A stretch of 17,569 nt of DNA. It comes from JAUWQU01 sp964605095. Its GTDB lineage: Bacteria > Planctomycetota > Phycisphaerae > SM23-33. The position numbers were made by a program, and so were the translations under genes. The notes under the pieces were generated by a model, which saw only the letters and a list, made by a program, of their open reading frames with translations, did no database searches and was not told the DNA's origin. The stretch lies in NCBI GenBank assembly GCA_964605095.1, contig CAZSBS010000080.1:1-17569 (forward strand), written 5' to 3'. Each line of letters starts with the position of its first letter. The stretch's first letter is position 1. Shown here one piece after another: positions 1 to 6,473 of this stretch.

Positions 1-102
1 ATGGGCCCGGCGCGTCGCGACGCTTCGGCGGTAAAGAAGAAGCGGTCTATCGCAGAGCTCGCAGAGAACGCAGAGAAGAGGGCAAGAAAAGAAGAAAGAT
101 AA
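1..102 (+). CDS. Possible C-terminal tail of an upstream gene (partial)
   Basis: The first frame is open from base 1 to a TAA at 100-102 and reads as a basic, Lys/Arg/Glu-rich tail (33 codons). An ATG falls exactly at base 1, but there is no upstream sequence to judge it as a start. I favour the 3' end of a gene that begins outside the window, because the CGCAGAG repeat inside it also forms the extreme C-terminus of the BatA-like gene at 14257-16656. A second frame ending at 32-34 (TAA) is an alternative end for the upstream gene. No family can be recognised from so little sequence. Confidence 0.22.
   Translation: MGPARRDASAVKKKRSIAELAENAEKRARKEER
51..75 (+). repeat. CGCAGAG 9-nt-period repeat, copy 1
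   Basis: Three exact CGCAGAG units lie at 51-57, 60-66 and 69-75, separated by CT and AA, so the period is 9 nt. A purine-rich stretch with several AAG/AAGA units follows to about 110. The same arrangement recurs at 4809-4833 (plus) and 14261-14285 (minus). Here it would encode AELAENAEK in the open frame. A single further CGCAGAG unit sits at 277-283, just before the metK start. Confidence 0.85.
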
Positions 103-166
103 GAAGAAGCGATTTGTCGCAGTCGAACATAGATCTTCGGCTCATCCGAATACGCGGAAATTACTC

Positions 167-259
167 CCGACAATGTCCCTACAATGTCGTATTGCAGATT
201 GTCGGCCTGGATGTTAGACTGCCCGATTCAAACTTAGGCGAGCCTGCATTAACGCGGGC
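167..259 (+). promoter_or_regulatory. Structured 5' leader of metK
   Basis: The region before metK holds several inverted repeats. CCGACAAT (167-174) pairs with ATTGTCGG (198-205), a perfect 8-bp stem. Inside its loop CAAT (182-185) can pair with ATTG (191-194), and ACAATGTC is directly repeated at 170-177 and 181-188. Further down, GCCCG (221-225) can pair with CGGGC (255-259) around a small AGG/CCT hairpin (236-245). metK leaders often carry SAM-sensing riboswitches, but I do not see the conserved cores of SAM-I, SAM-II or the S-MK box. A regulatory role is inference; an operator or chance pairing are alternatives. I see no convincing -35/-10 pair. Confidence 0.3.
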
Positions 260-286
260 GGCCACGAGAAAGGAAACGCAGAGGAT

Positions 287-1516
287 ATGAAGCAGAGCAA
301 ACAGAGCCCGAGGCAGTATTTCACGAGCGAATCGGTAACCAAGGGGCACCCGGACAAGGTGGCGGACCAGATATCCGACGCCCTGCTGGACAGCCTGATC
401 AGGCATGACCCGCACGCTCGCGTGGCTTGCGAAACGCTGGTCACAACCGGTCTGATAGTGCTGGCCGGCGAGGTAACGGTTCACAACCACAAGGCCGAGG
501 AGGCCCTGCTGGCCGCTGACGAGACGGCCCGCGAGGCGGTCCGTTCGATCGGCTACGACGACCCGACGACGGGCTTCGACTACCGTTCGTGCGCGGTTAT
601 CCGCACGCTGCACAACCAGTCGCCGGACATTTCCCAGGGCGTGACCGAGGGCCAGGGGGAAGACCACGAACAGGGCGCTGGCGACCAGGGCCTGATGTTC
701 GGCTTTGCCTGCGATGAGACCAAGGTCCTCATGCCGCTGCCGATCCACGTCGCCCAGAGGCTGACCTACCGCCTCAGCGAGGCCCGCGAGCAGGGTGAGA
801 TCAAGTGGCTCCGCCCCGACGGCAAGAGCCAGGTTACGATTGCCTACCAGGCCGGCCGGCCCGTCGGCATCGACACGATCGTGCTGTCAACGCAGCACAA
901 CGAGTCGATAATCGACCCCAAGACCGGCAATATGTCCGAGAAGGCCCGGCGGGAGCTTATCGCCAAGATCATCAAGCCCGTCATCGAGAACCAGTGCCCG
1001 GGCATGTGGAGCAACAGCATCAAGTTCCTCATCAACCCGACAGGGCGGTTCGTGATCGGCGGGCCTCACGGCGACACGGGTGTGACCGGGCGAAAAATCA
1101 TCGTGGACACCTACGGCGGTCGCGGCGGCCACGGCGGCGGCGCTTTTTCCGGCAAGGATCCCTCGAAGGTTGACCGCTCAGCCAGCTACATGGCCCGCCA
1201 TGTCGCCAAGAACATCGTGGCCGCCAAGCTGGCGAAGGTCGCCGAGGTGCAGTTGAGCTACGCCATCGGCGTGGCGGCCCCCGTCAGCATCCACATCGAC
1301 TGCGAAGGCACGGCCGTGGTCGATCAGGACCGCCTGGCCGATGTCGTCGGCGATGTCTTCCCGCTGAAGCCCAAGGAAATCATCAGCTACCTCAAGCTCC
1401 TTCGCCCGATCTACCAGGACACCGCCCACGACGGGCATTTTGGCCGGCAGGACAAGAACTTCACCTGGGAAAATACGAACAAGGTCCAGGAACTGCGGAA
1501 GGCGATGGGGCTGTAA
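287..1516 (+). CDS. metK: S-adenosylmethionine synthetase (methionine adenosyltransferase)
   Basis: Makes S-adenosylmethionine from methionine and ATP, releasing phosphate and diphosphate, in the cytoplasm; the enzyme needs Mg2+ and K+. The 409-residue product is a little longer than the usual length of about 385-400 and carries the family signatures. The N-terminal ATP/methionine motif GHPDK is at residues 20-24, GAGDQG with the following GFACDET at 130-144, and the glycine-rich P-loop-like GGGAFSGKD followed by KVDRS at 283-298. The ATG at 287 is supported by AAAGGA at 269-274, at the long end of normal spacing. The N-terminus MKQSKQSPRQYFTSESVTKG places the conserved TSESVTKGHPDK normally, so the start looks right. 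A uroporphyrinogen-decarboxylase-superfamily gene follows 79 nt later on the same strand. Family assignment is near certain. Confidence 0.98.
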   Translation: MKQSKQSPRQYFTSESVTKGHPDKVADQISDALLDSLIRHDPHARVACETLVTTGLIVLAGEVTVHNHKAEEALLAADETAREAVRSIGYDDPTTGFDYRSCAVIRTLHNQSPDISQGVTEGQGEDHEQGAGDQGLMFGFACDETKVLMPLPIHVAQRLTYRLSEAREQGEIKWLRPDGKSQVTIAYQAGRPVGIDTIVLSTQHNESIIDPKTGNMSEKARRELIAKIIKPVIENQCPGMWSNSIKFLINPTGRFVIGGPHGDTGVTGRKIIVDTYGGRGGHGGGAFSGKDPSKVDRSASYMARHVAKNIVAAKLAKVAEVQLSYAIGVAAPVSIHIDCEGTAVVDQDRLADVVGDVFPLKPKEIISYLKLLRPIYQDTAHDGHFGRQDKNFTWENTNKVQELRKAMGL

Positions 1517-1532
1517 TTGCCCACTGAGTATT

Positions 1533-1557
1533 TGGTCCGGGCAGTGTAGCCGGGCCA
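1533..1557 (+). other. Intercistronic hairpin after metK
   Basis: TGGTCCGG (1533-1540) pairs with CCGGGCCA (1550-1557) through one G-U pair, giving an 8-bp GC-rich stem with a 9-nt loop, 16 nt after the metK stop. No T-run follows, so it is not a standard intrinsic terminator. It may instead stabilise or process the metK transcript. That role is inferred from structure only. Confidence 0.35.
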
Positions 1558-1595
1558 GGCAAACGATATCACCGGCGAGGCAGCCGGGAGTGACA

Positions 1596-2690
1596 ATGGC
1601 AAGTTTGACCAGTCGGGAGCGGATCGGGCGGATTCTCAGCCGCCAGCCGGTCGACCGTATCGGCGTGTACGAGAGCTTCTGGGGCGACACTCAGCGGGCC
1701 TGGACCGCACTTGGGCATCTCAAGGAAGGAGAGGGCCTGGCCGACCATTTCGGCCTGGAGATCCGATCCGCCGGGTGGCCCAACCTGGTAGCCGACCTGG
1801 ACTTCGGCCAGCAGATCGTTGAGGAGACTGAGGAGACCAAGCTCGTCCGCAACGGCAACGGCTCGCTGCTGCGATGGTGGAAGCACCACGACGGCACGCC
1901 GGAGCACGTGGACTTCCTCGTCCACGACCACGCAACCTGGGACCGGCACGTCCGTGCAAAGCTCCTCGACCGAAGCACGCTGCGCCGCCGCATCCCCTTC
2001 GAGAGCTACCGCGAGACCCGCAAGCTGGCCGCCGAGCGCGGCCTGTTCTTCTGCTGGTGCGGCGTTAACGTCTTCGAGCTCATGCACCCCGTCTGCGGGC
2101 ACGAGCACATGCTCATCGGCATGGCCCTGGAGCCCGAGTGGGTCAAGGACATGTGCAGCGTCTATTCCGACCTCGTGATCGACGTCCAGAAGACCCTCTT
2201 CGCCGAGGAAGGCCCCCCCGACGCCGTGTGGTTCTTCGAGGACATGGGCTTCAAGGGCAAGCCGTTCATGTCGCCGGCCATGTACAAGGACATAATCTGG
2301 CCGGCACACAAGAAGACGTTCGACTTCGCCAAGAGCCTCGGCCTGCCGGTAATCCTGCACTCGTGCGGATACGTCGAGCCGCTGGTGCCGGGCCTCATCG
2401 AGGCCGGGATGGACTGCCTCCAGGCCATGGAAGTGAAGGCCGGAATGGACCTGATCGAGCTCAAGGCCAAGTACGGCGACCGCATCAGCTTCATGGGCGG
2501 CCTGGACATTCGCGCCCTCGAGTCCAACGACCTTGCCCAGGTGGAGGCCGAGCTTATGAAGAAGGTCCCCACCGCAATGGAAGGCTCCGGCTACGTGCTG
2601 CACACGGACCACAGCGTTTCCAGCCGGGTTAAGTACGAGACTTACAAGTTCTTCGTCGAGCGCGGGCTGGAGATAGGGACGTACAGGTAG
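1596..2690 (+). CDS. Uroporphyrinogen decarboxylase (URO-D) superfamily protein
   Basis: A 364-residue protein of the URO-D/HemE superfamily, a TIM-barrel family that includes uroporphyrinogen III decarboxylase and cobamide-dependent methyltransferases such as MtaA. The start at 1596 is chosen because GGGAG (1586-1590) lies 5 nt upstream; the open frame extends further back only through metK sequence. Recognisable features are the N-terminal SRERIGRIL helix typical of the family, a WFFEDMGFKGKPFMSP stretch (212-227) matching the barrel loop that reads D-D-x-G in relatives, HSCG at 255-258 (position of the metal-binding His/Cys motif in methyltransferase-type members), and FMGGLD at 299-304. 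It is not a clear HemE. The HSCG motif and the metK neighbour make a methyl-transfer role attractive, but substrate and partner cannot be read from the sequence. Co-transcription with metK is possible (79-nt gap). Confidence 0.85.
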   Translation: MASLTSRERIGRILSRQPVDRIGVYESFWGDTQRAWTALGHLKEGEGLADHFGLEIRSAGWPNLVADLDFGQQIVEETEETKLVRNGNGSLLRWWKHHDGTPEHVDFLVHDHATWDRHVRAKLLDRSTLRRRIPFESYRETRKLAAERGLFFCWCGVNVFELMHPVCGHEHMLIGMALEPEWVKDMCSVYSDLVIDVQKTLFAEEGPPDAVWFFEDMGFKGKPFMSPAMYKDIIWPAHKKTFDFAKSLGLPVILHSCGYVEPLVPGLIEAGMDCLQAMEVKAGMDLIELKAKYGDRISFMGGLDIRALESNDLAQVEAELMKKVPTAMEGSGYVLHTDHSVSSRVKYETYKFFVERGLEIGTYR

Positions 2691-2780
2691 CACGGGACTA
2701 ACAGTTTTCTTGTTTTGGCTGTCACATATGCCCCTGGGCGACGTTAGACATCAGCGCAAAGGTAAGTAGGTTGGCGTGTG

Positions 2781-2819
2781 CCTTTTTTTCGCATTATGCG
2801 GAAAGGATCGCGATCATGA
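2781..2819 (+). promoter_or_regulatory. Hairpin over the ribosome binding site, with a 7-codon leader ORF
   Basis: The Shine-Dalgarno candidate AAAGGA (2802-2807) of the next gene lies in the 3' arm of a hairpin. CGCA (2790-2793) pairs with TGCG (2797-2800), and the T-run 2783-2789 plus CC at 2781-2782 faces GAAA and GG at 2801-2806. An ATG at 2796 inside the hairpin opens a 7-codon frame (MRKGSRS) whose TGA (2817-2819) overlaps the gene's ATG at 2816 as ATGA. Folding would hide the ribosome binding site, and translating the leader could open it. This is a structural inference. Confidence 0.35.
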
Positions 2820-3556
2820 CTACGGGACGATACTCTCGCTTCGCGGCAGTTCTGACCTTGGCGGCTGGGGTTCTCTTAATCATGGCCATCGCAGCCATCA
2901 CAGGCATTGCCGCTATCTCAGCCATTGCGCCTGTAACGGCGATCGCGCAGGACGCCCCGCCTAGCGGCGACCCGATGGACAACATCGCCGAAAGGCTGCG
3001 GCAGCGCGGCATTGACGTGTCCCCCGAGCAGATCGACCGCGCCCGGCGGGTAATGGAAGACCTCCGCGACGGGATCCAGCCTGACCCCAACCAACTGCAG
3101 CAGGTCTTCGGGGATTTTCGCAAGCAGGTCGAAAAGCAGCGCCAGAAGCAGTTGCAGGAGGAGTTGGGCGCCACGGATGAGGAATGGAAAGCCCTCGGGC
3201 CTAAGATTGAGAAGGTCCAGACCCTGCAGCGACTCGTCGGCGACGACGGTGGCGCCGGCGCGCCTGGCGGAATGCCCGGCGGAATGTTTGGGGGCGGTCC
3301 TGGCCAGGGCATGTTCATACGCAATGCCGACCCCAACGCCGCCCCGCCGGCGGATATCGAAAAGAAGTCCCAGACCCTCCAGACTCTCCTGGATAACAAG
3401 GAAGCCAAGCCGGAAGCCGTCACCGCCGCCCTGAAGGCCTACCGCGACGCCCGCGTCAAAGCCAAACTGGACCTCGCCAAGGCCCGGCAGGAACTCAAGG
3501 ACCTGCTGACGGTAAGGCAGGAAGCCCAACTCGTGACCATGGGGATACTCGAGTAG
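2816..3556 (+). CDS. Secreted Gln/Lys-rich helical protein of unknown function
   Basis: A 246-residue protein that I cannot assign to a named family. It begins with a signal peptide: a short basic n-region (TTGRYSR), a long Ala/Ile hydrophobic core, and a probable cleavage site after VTAIA near residue 44. The mature part has a helical Arg/Gln-rich segment (about 50-115), a motif EEWKALGPKIEKVQTLQRL (about 123-141), a flexible Gly/Pro/Met-rich linker (about 145-165), and a C-terminal helix rich in Lys/Ala/Leu ending in MGILE. From memory, secreted proteins of this layout are common in planctomycetes; Spy/CpxP-like periplasmic proteins are a loose comparison only. ATG 2816 is preferred over TTG 2771 because it has AAAGGA upstream and gives a normal signal peptide. 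It converges on the NPCBM gene, whose stop is 65 nt away; no terminator is visible between them. Confidence 0.75.
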   Translation: MTTGRYSRFAAVLTLAAGVLLIMAIAAITGIAAISAIAPVTAIAQDAPPSGDPMDNIAERLRQRGIDVSPEQIDRARRVMEDLRDGIQPDPNQLQQVFGDFRKQVEKQRQKQLQEELGATDEEWKALGPKIEKVQTLQRLVGDDGGAGAPGGMPGGMFGGGPGQGMFIRNADPNAAPPADIEKKSQTLQTLLDNKEAKPEAVTAALKAYRDARVKAKLDLAKARQELKDLLTVRQEAQLVTMGILE

Positions 3557-3621
3557 GACTCATAAGACCTATAACCACCGACCATCGTCCCTTCCCTTGC
3601 CGCCCACTGCCGCGGGGCCAT

Positions 3622-5154
3622 TCACTTTATCAGCCTTGCCCCGGCGATATCGACGTGGTCGCCGACGCCTAGTCCGTCGGGGCCGAAGTCCACGCGGATC
3701 AGCAGTTGCTTGATGCCGCGGACGTCCAGGCGGACCGGCTGCGGGTCGGCCTGGCCGGTGACGCGGAGGCTCTTTCCCAGCGGTTTGCCGTCGGCTTGGA
3801 ACGTGACAGTCGCGTCGCCGTACGGGCGGGCCTCGTCGTCGATGCCCACCACGGCGACGAAAGACGTGAAGTTCGCGTCGAGGTTGTAGGTAAGCTCGCA
3901 GAAGCTGTGCAGCCCCAACCCGCTGGCGTATTGCCTCCCGCCCAGCCGCAGCGGCCTGCCGCCGACGGACTTGTCGATGCGATGGCGGAAGGTGGTCTCG
4001 AAGAAGCCGTGCTCCTTCTCGGCCGAGGGCTTCAGGGCCGAGAGGCGGACTACCTGCTCGCTGCTGAGCCGGACAATGACCGCGTCGGCCAGGCTCATCG
4101 TGACTGTGCCCATGGCGGGAGTGTCGATCACGAGTTTGCCAGCCTGGAGCGTCAGCGAGCGGAAGTGCAAGCGGCTGGAGTCGCGGGCGATGATCGTTCC
4201 GAGGGCGGCGGCGGGTTTCGAGGCCACGGCGGCCAGCATGATGATCGGCACGGTGTTGCGGGCGATTGTGCGGGACTCATCCTTCCAGCGGAAGGTGATC
4301 TTGTCGGCATCGATGCCCTCGATCACGCCGTCGACAGCCAGGTCCTGTCCGCCGGCTCGGCTGACAATCAGGCGGTCGCCAGCCGCGGGGGCGAGTTGCA
4401 TCTTTTCATAATCCTTGAGCAGATCGGCGGCAGTCCGGCCGACGGCGGGCAGTAGAATCGCGCGGGCGGCGTCGGCGGGCATTTCGGCCCGGCCGATCAC
4501 GCCGCCGGTGACGATAAGCCTCTTGCCGTCGCAGGACACGGCCTTGACGGCCAGCGCGTCGCCCTGGGCTGTCCGAAGGACGGCCTGGCCGGGAACGTCC
4601 ATTATGTCGTCCGGGTGGTCGCCGGCGGAAAACTCCACAATGTCGGCAATGGGCAACTCCTGGGGGCCTTTGTCGGTCCGCACGACGACCTTCTCGGCCG
4701 AGATAGACTCCAACTGCCCCGCCAGGACGCGTGCGTTGGCGGTCTCGACCCGCCACTTAGGCGCTGGTGCGGGCGCGGCGGCGGCGGGCAAAACGAAAAG
4801 ACAGTTCGCGCAGAGTGCGCAGAGAACGCTGAGAAGAAGGCATGATGGTGCGGAAAAGGCGACGCCTCGATCCGATCTATTTGCGATGTTATCAAACTGA
4901 CCGATTCTGAAAGCCCCGAATGGGGCGGCAGCATTTGGCCGGGGGCGTAAGCCCCCGTAAAAAAGGGAGTTTAGGACTGGAGCCCCGACGGGGCGACAGA
5001 AGGGTGAACCGCAGGCTCTGCCGGAGTATCTTCTCTGTCGCCCTTTCAGGGCTCTATTACATGAGCTATGCACCGGGGGCTTACGCCCCCGGCCAAATGC
5101 TTTCGGCCCTCCGGGCCTGCCGAAGCGGTCAGTTTGAGTGATGTTGATGCTCAT
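3622..5154 (-). CDS. Exported NPCBM/NEW2-domain protein, N-terminus interrupted by a repeat element
   Basis: Last gene of the minus-strand operon, 510 codons. Its ATG (5152-5154) overlaps the preceding gene's TGA as ATGA, which suggests translational coupling. Residues about 390-509 form an NPCBM/NEW2-like domain, a putative carbohydrate-binding module: GLGLHSFCELTYNL, VVGIDDEARPYGD, then LLIRVDFGPDGLGVGDHVDI. Residues about 130-385 hold roughly four short beta-rich units of the form G-x-L/I-x-x-I-x-x-x-K/R-x-x-F/V followed by a LP-x-x-D-I-V-like end. A hydrophobic stretch at 105-126 ending in a poly-Ala/Pro segment looks like a signal peptide, but it is far from the start. Residues 6-88 are encoded by the palindromic element at 4892-5137. 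Without it and one flanking direct repeat the protein would be 425 residues and start MSINIANRSDRG, directly followed by the hydrophobic core. A binding role at the cell envelope is inferred; no catalytic domain is seen. Confidence 0.75.
   Translation of the reverse strand: MSINITQTDRFGRPGGPKAFGRGRKPPVHSSCNRALKGRQRRYSGRACGSPFCRPVGAPVLNSLFYGGLRPRPNAAAPFGAFRIGQFDNIANRSDRGVAFSAPSCLLLSVLCALCANCLFVLPAAAAPAPAPKWRVETANARVLAGQLESISAEKVVVRTDKGPQELPIADIVEFSAGDHPDDIMDVPGQAVLRTAQGDALAVKAVSCDGKRLIVTGGVIGRAEMPADAARAILLPAVGRTAADLLKDYEKMQLAPAAGDRLIVSRAGGQDLAVDGVIEGIDADKITFRWKDESRTIARNTVPIIMLAAVASKPAAALGTIIARDSSRLHFRSLTLQAGKLVIDTPAMGTVTMSLADAVIVRLSSEQVVRLSALKPSAEKEHGFFETTFRHRIDKSVGGRPLRLGGRQYASGLGLHSFCELTYNLDANFTSFVAVVGIDDEARPYGDATVTFQADGKPLGKSLRVTGQADPQPVRLDVRGIKQLLIRVDFGPDGLGVGDHVDIAGARLIK
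4809..4833 (+). repeat. CGCAGAG 9-nt-period repeat, copy 2
   Basis: Units CGCAGAG (4809-4815), CGCAGAG (4818-4824) and CGCTGAG (4827-4833, one change), with linkers TG and AA. AAGAAGG follows, as in the other copies. Read on the minus strand it encodes residues 108-116 (LSVLCALCA) of the NPCBM-domain protein, which is the core of that protein's signal peptide. Confidence 0.85.
4892..5137. repeat. 246-nt palindromic hairpin element inside the NPCBM gene
   Basis: The ends are perfect 12-nt inverted repeats: TCAAACTGACCG (4892-4903) and CGGTCAGTTTGA (5126-5137). Further in, 27 nt at 4931-4957 are perfectly inverted at 5074-5100; this arm contains its own GGGGGC-GTAA-GCCCCC-type hairpin. More small hairpins lie between: GCCCC/GGGGC at 4913-4926, GGCCC/GGGCC near 5105-5116, GCCCC-GAC-GGGGC at 4982-4994, and GCCCT-TTC-AGGGC at 5040-5052. 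In the centre GCGACAGA (4993-5000) is inverted as TCTGTCGC (5034-5041). GATGTT occurs next to each end (4885-4890 and 5140-5145), a candidate target-site duplication. No protein is encoded by the element itself, so it would be non-autonomous, resembling REP/BIME or MITE-type sequences. Confidence 0.85.
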
Positions 5155-6455
5155 TCGCTTTTCTGCTCGGCGACCTTGGTGCGATACTTGCTTATGAGGT
5201 CGCGGTAGCGTTCGCTCATCACTTTGGTGCGGAGCTGCTCGACCTTCTGCCGCTCACGGGGCGGCAGGGTGGCCCAGTCGCCGGTCTCGTTGGTGTTGTG
5301 GGGCTGGCTCAGCGTGGTCGGCCTGGCGACGGGGCCCGGAACCAGAGCGCTTACTTGGGCGGGACTACTGGGCTGCTGCGTGCCCTGCGGCTGTTGGCCC
5401 TGGCCCTTGCCCTTGCCCTCACCCTCACCCTCACCCTCGCCGGGCTGCCGCTGGCGCTGCTGGCCCTGGCCCTGGCCGCTCTGCTGCTTCTCCTCGGCCG
5501 TCTTTATCATGTCCGTTATGACCGCGATGATCTTCTCCTGCTTGTCCTGCGTCGCCTTGCCGCTGTCGCCCTTGTCCAGGCTGCCGCGGACCACGGCCAT
5601 CTCCTTCTGAGCCCAGCCCAGCGGGTCAGTCGCGAACGTGGCGTAGTCCTCGGTCTTGCTCTTGATCGTATCGAGGACCTCATCGTCCAGAGTCAGTCCG
5701 TAGTTGTCCACGGCGTAGGCGTACATCTGCGCGGCGTAGCTGAACCGCTGCATCTTCTCGTACAGCAAGGCGGACTCGATGGCGGCGGCCGCGGCGAGAC
5801 TGATGCGGTCGCCCATCACCACCATGACCTTCTGGTATGCGTCGGTCGCGTCGGCGAGCTTGTCCTGTGCAGCCAGGGTACGGGCGTAAAGCGTGTAACG
5901 GGCCGCGTTGCGGTACGTGGCCTCCTGCACGTTGAGGTCCTTCTCGATGGCCTTGGCGGCGTCCTCGGCCTTGCCGTCGGCAAGCAGGCTGACCGCCTTG
6001 CCGAACCGGTAGTCCGCCACGGCAAGGGCCTTGATAATGCGGTCGATGTTGTCCTTCTGCGTGTTCTTCGGGTCGGTGGTGAGGATCGTGACGGCCTTGG
6101 CGATGTCGGCCGGGTCGAGAAGAAGGTCCTCCTTGATCTCCTCGACGACCTGCTTGCGTTCGACTTCCAGGCGGCTCTTTACGGCAGTCTTGATGAGGTC
6201 CTGCATCTGGCTGGGGCTCAGCTCCTTCAGGAGCTTTTCGAGGTCGTCGCTGGAGCCGCTGTCGAAAGCCCTGTCCTCCGGCGCCGGGGCGTTGGCGTCG
6301 GCTGAGGCCGAGGGCGTTGCCGCCGTGGCGCCGCCGGTGGCACGCTCCTGGGCTGCCCATGCCGGCAGCGACGCCGCCAGGATCGCCCACGCCAGAACCG
6401 CAAGGGCCACGCCGCACGAGGCGACCTTGCCACGAGGTTGCATTTCACGAGTCAT
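5151..6455 (-). CDS. Secreted helical-repeat (TPR-like) protein of the Bat-type operon
   Basis: A 434-residue exported protein. The signal peptide covers about residues 1-35 (VALAVLAWAILAASLPAWA core and AWA cleavage site). A charged helix follows (about 60-110, LEKLLKELSPSQMQDLIKTAV region), then helical repeats resembling degenerate TPRs (about 125-265, e.g. ARYTLYARTLAAQDKLADATDAYQKV cut into A/B helices). Next is a low-complexity Gln/Gly/Glu/Lys segment with GEGEGEGEGKGKGQGQQ, written in DNA as hexamer repeats near 5402-5440. The C-terminus carries WATLPPRERQKVEQ and RYRDLISKYR, which I recall as a common ending in planctomycete proteins of this cluster. AAAGGAGAT lies just upstream of ATG 6455. 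The gene is 18 nt after the coiled-coil gene and overlaps the NPCBM gene by 4 nt. A scaffolding role for the vWA/DUF4175 proteins is inferred. Confidence 0.75.
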   Translation of the reverse strand: MTREMQPRGKVASCGVALAVLAWAILAASLPAWAAQERATGGATAATPSASADANAPAPEDRAFDSGSSDDLEKLLKELSPSQMQDLIKTAVKSRLEVERKQVVEEIKEDLLLDPADIAKAVTILTTDPKNTQKDNIDRIIKALAVADYRFGKAVSLLADGKAEDAAKAIEKDLNVQEATYRNAARYTLYARTLAAQDKLADATDAYQKVMVVMGDRISLAAAAAIESALLYEKMQRFSYAAQMYAYAVDNYGLTLDDEVLDTIKSKTEDYATFATDPLGWAQKEMAVVRGSLDKGDSGKATQDKQEKIIAVITDMIKTAEEKQQSGQGQGQQRQRQPGEGEGEGEGKGKGQGQQPQGTQQPSSPAQVSALVPGPVARPTTLSQPHNTNETGDWATLPPRERQKVEQLRTKVMSERYRDLISKYRTKVAEQKSE

Positions 6456-6473
6456 CGCACATCTCCTTTACCG

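Noticed and set aside
110..286. Known SAM riboswitch (SAM-I, SAM-II or S-MK box)
   Set aside because: None of the conserved core sequences could be found by eye, so only an unassigned structured leader is reported.
1569..2693. Minus-strand open frame across the URO-D gene
   Set aside because: It mirrors a gene with clear family motifs and normal start context; the translation is His/Val/Leu-biased with no motif.
2773..2789. Intrinsic terminator GGC-GTGT-GCC followed by seven T
   Set aside because: The stem is only 3 bp; the T-run is better explained by pairing with the ribosome binding site of the next gene.
4841..4880. Alternative start of the NPCBM gene close to its signal peptide
   Set aside because: No ATG, GTG or TTG lies in frame directly before the hydrophobic stretch; the ATG in this region (CATCATGCC on the minus strand) is in another frame.
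5298..6305. Long plus-strand open frame opposite the TPR-like gene
   Set aside because: Antisense shadow in GC-rich sequence: its Leu-rich translation follows from the Glu/Gly/Gln codons of the real minus-strand gene, and it has no recognisable domain. The same applies to plus-strand frames at 6438-7922, 7804-9120, 9594-10481 and 14302-15690.
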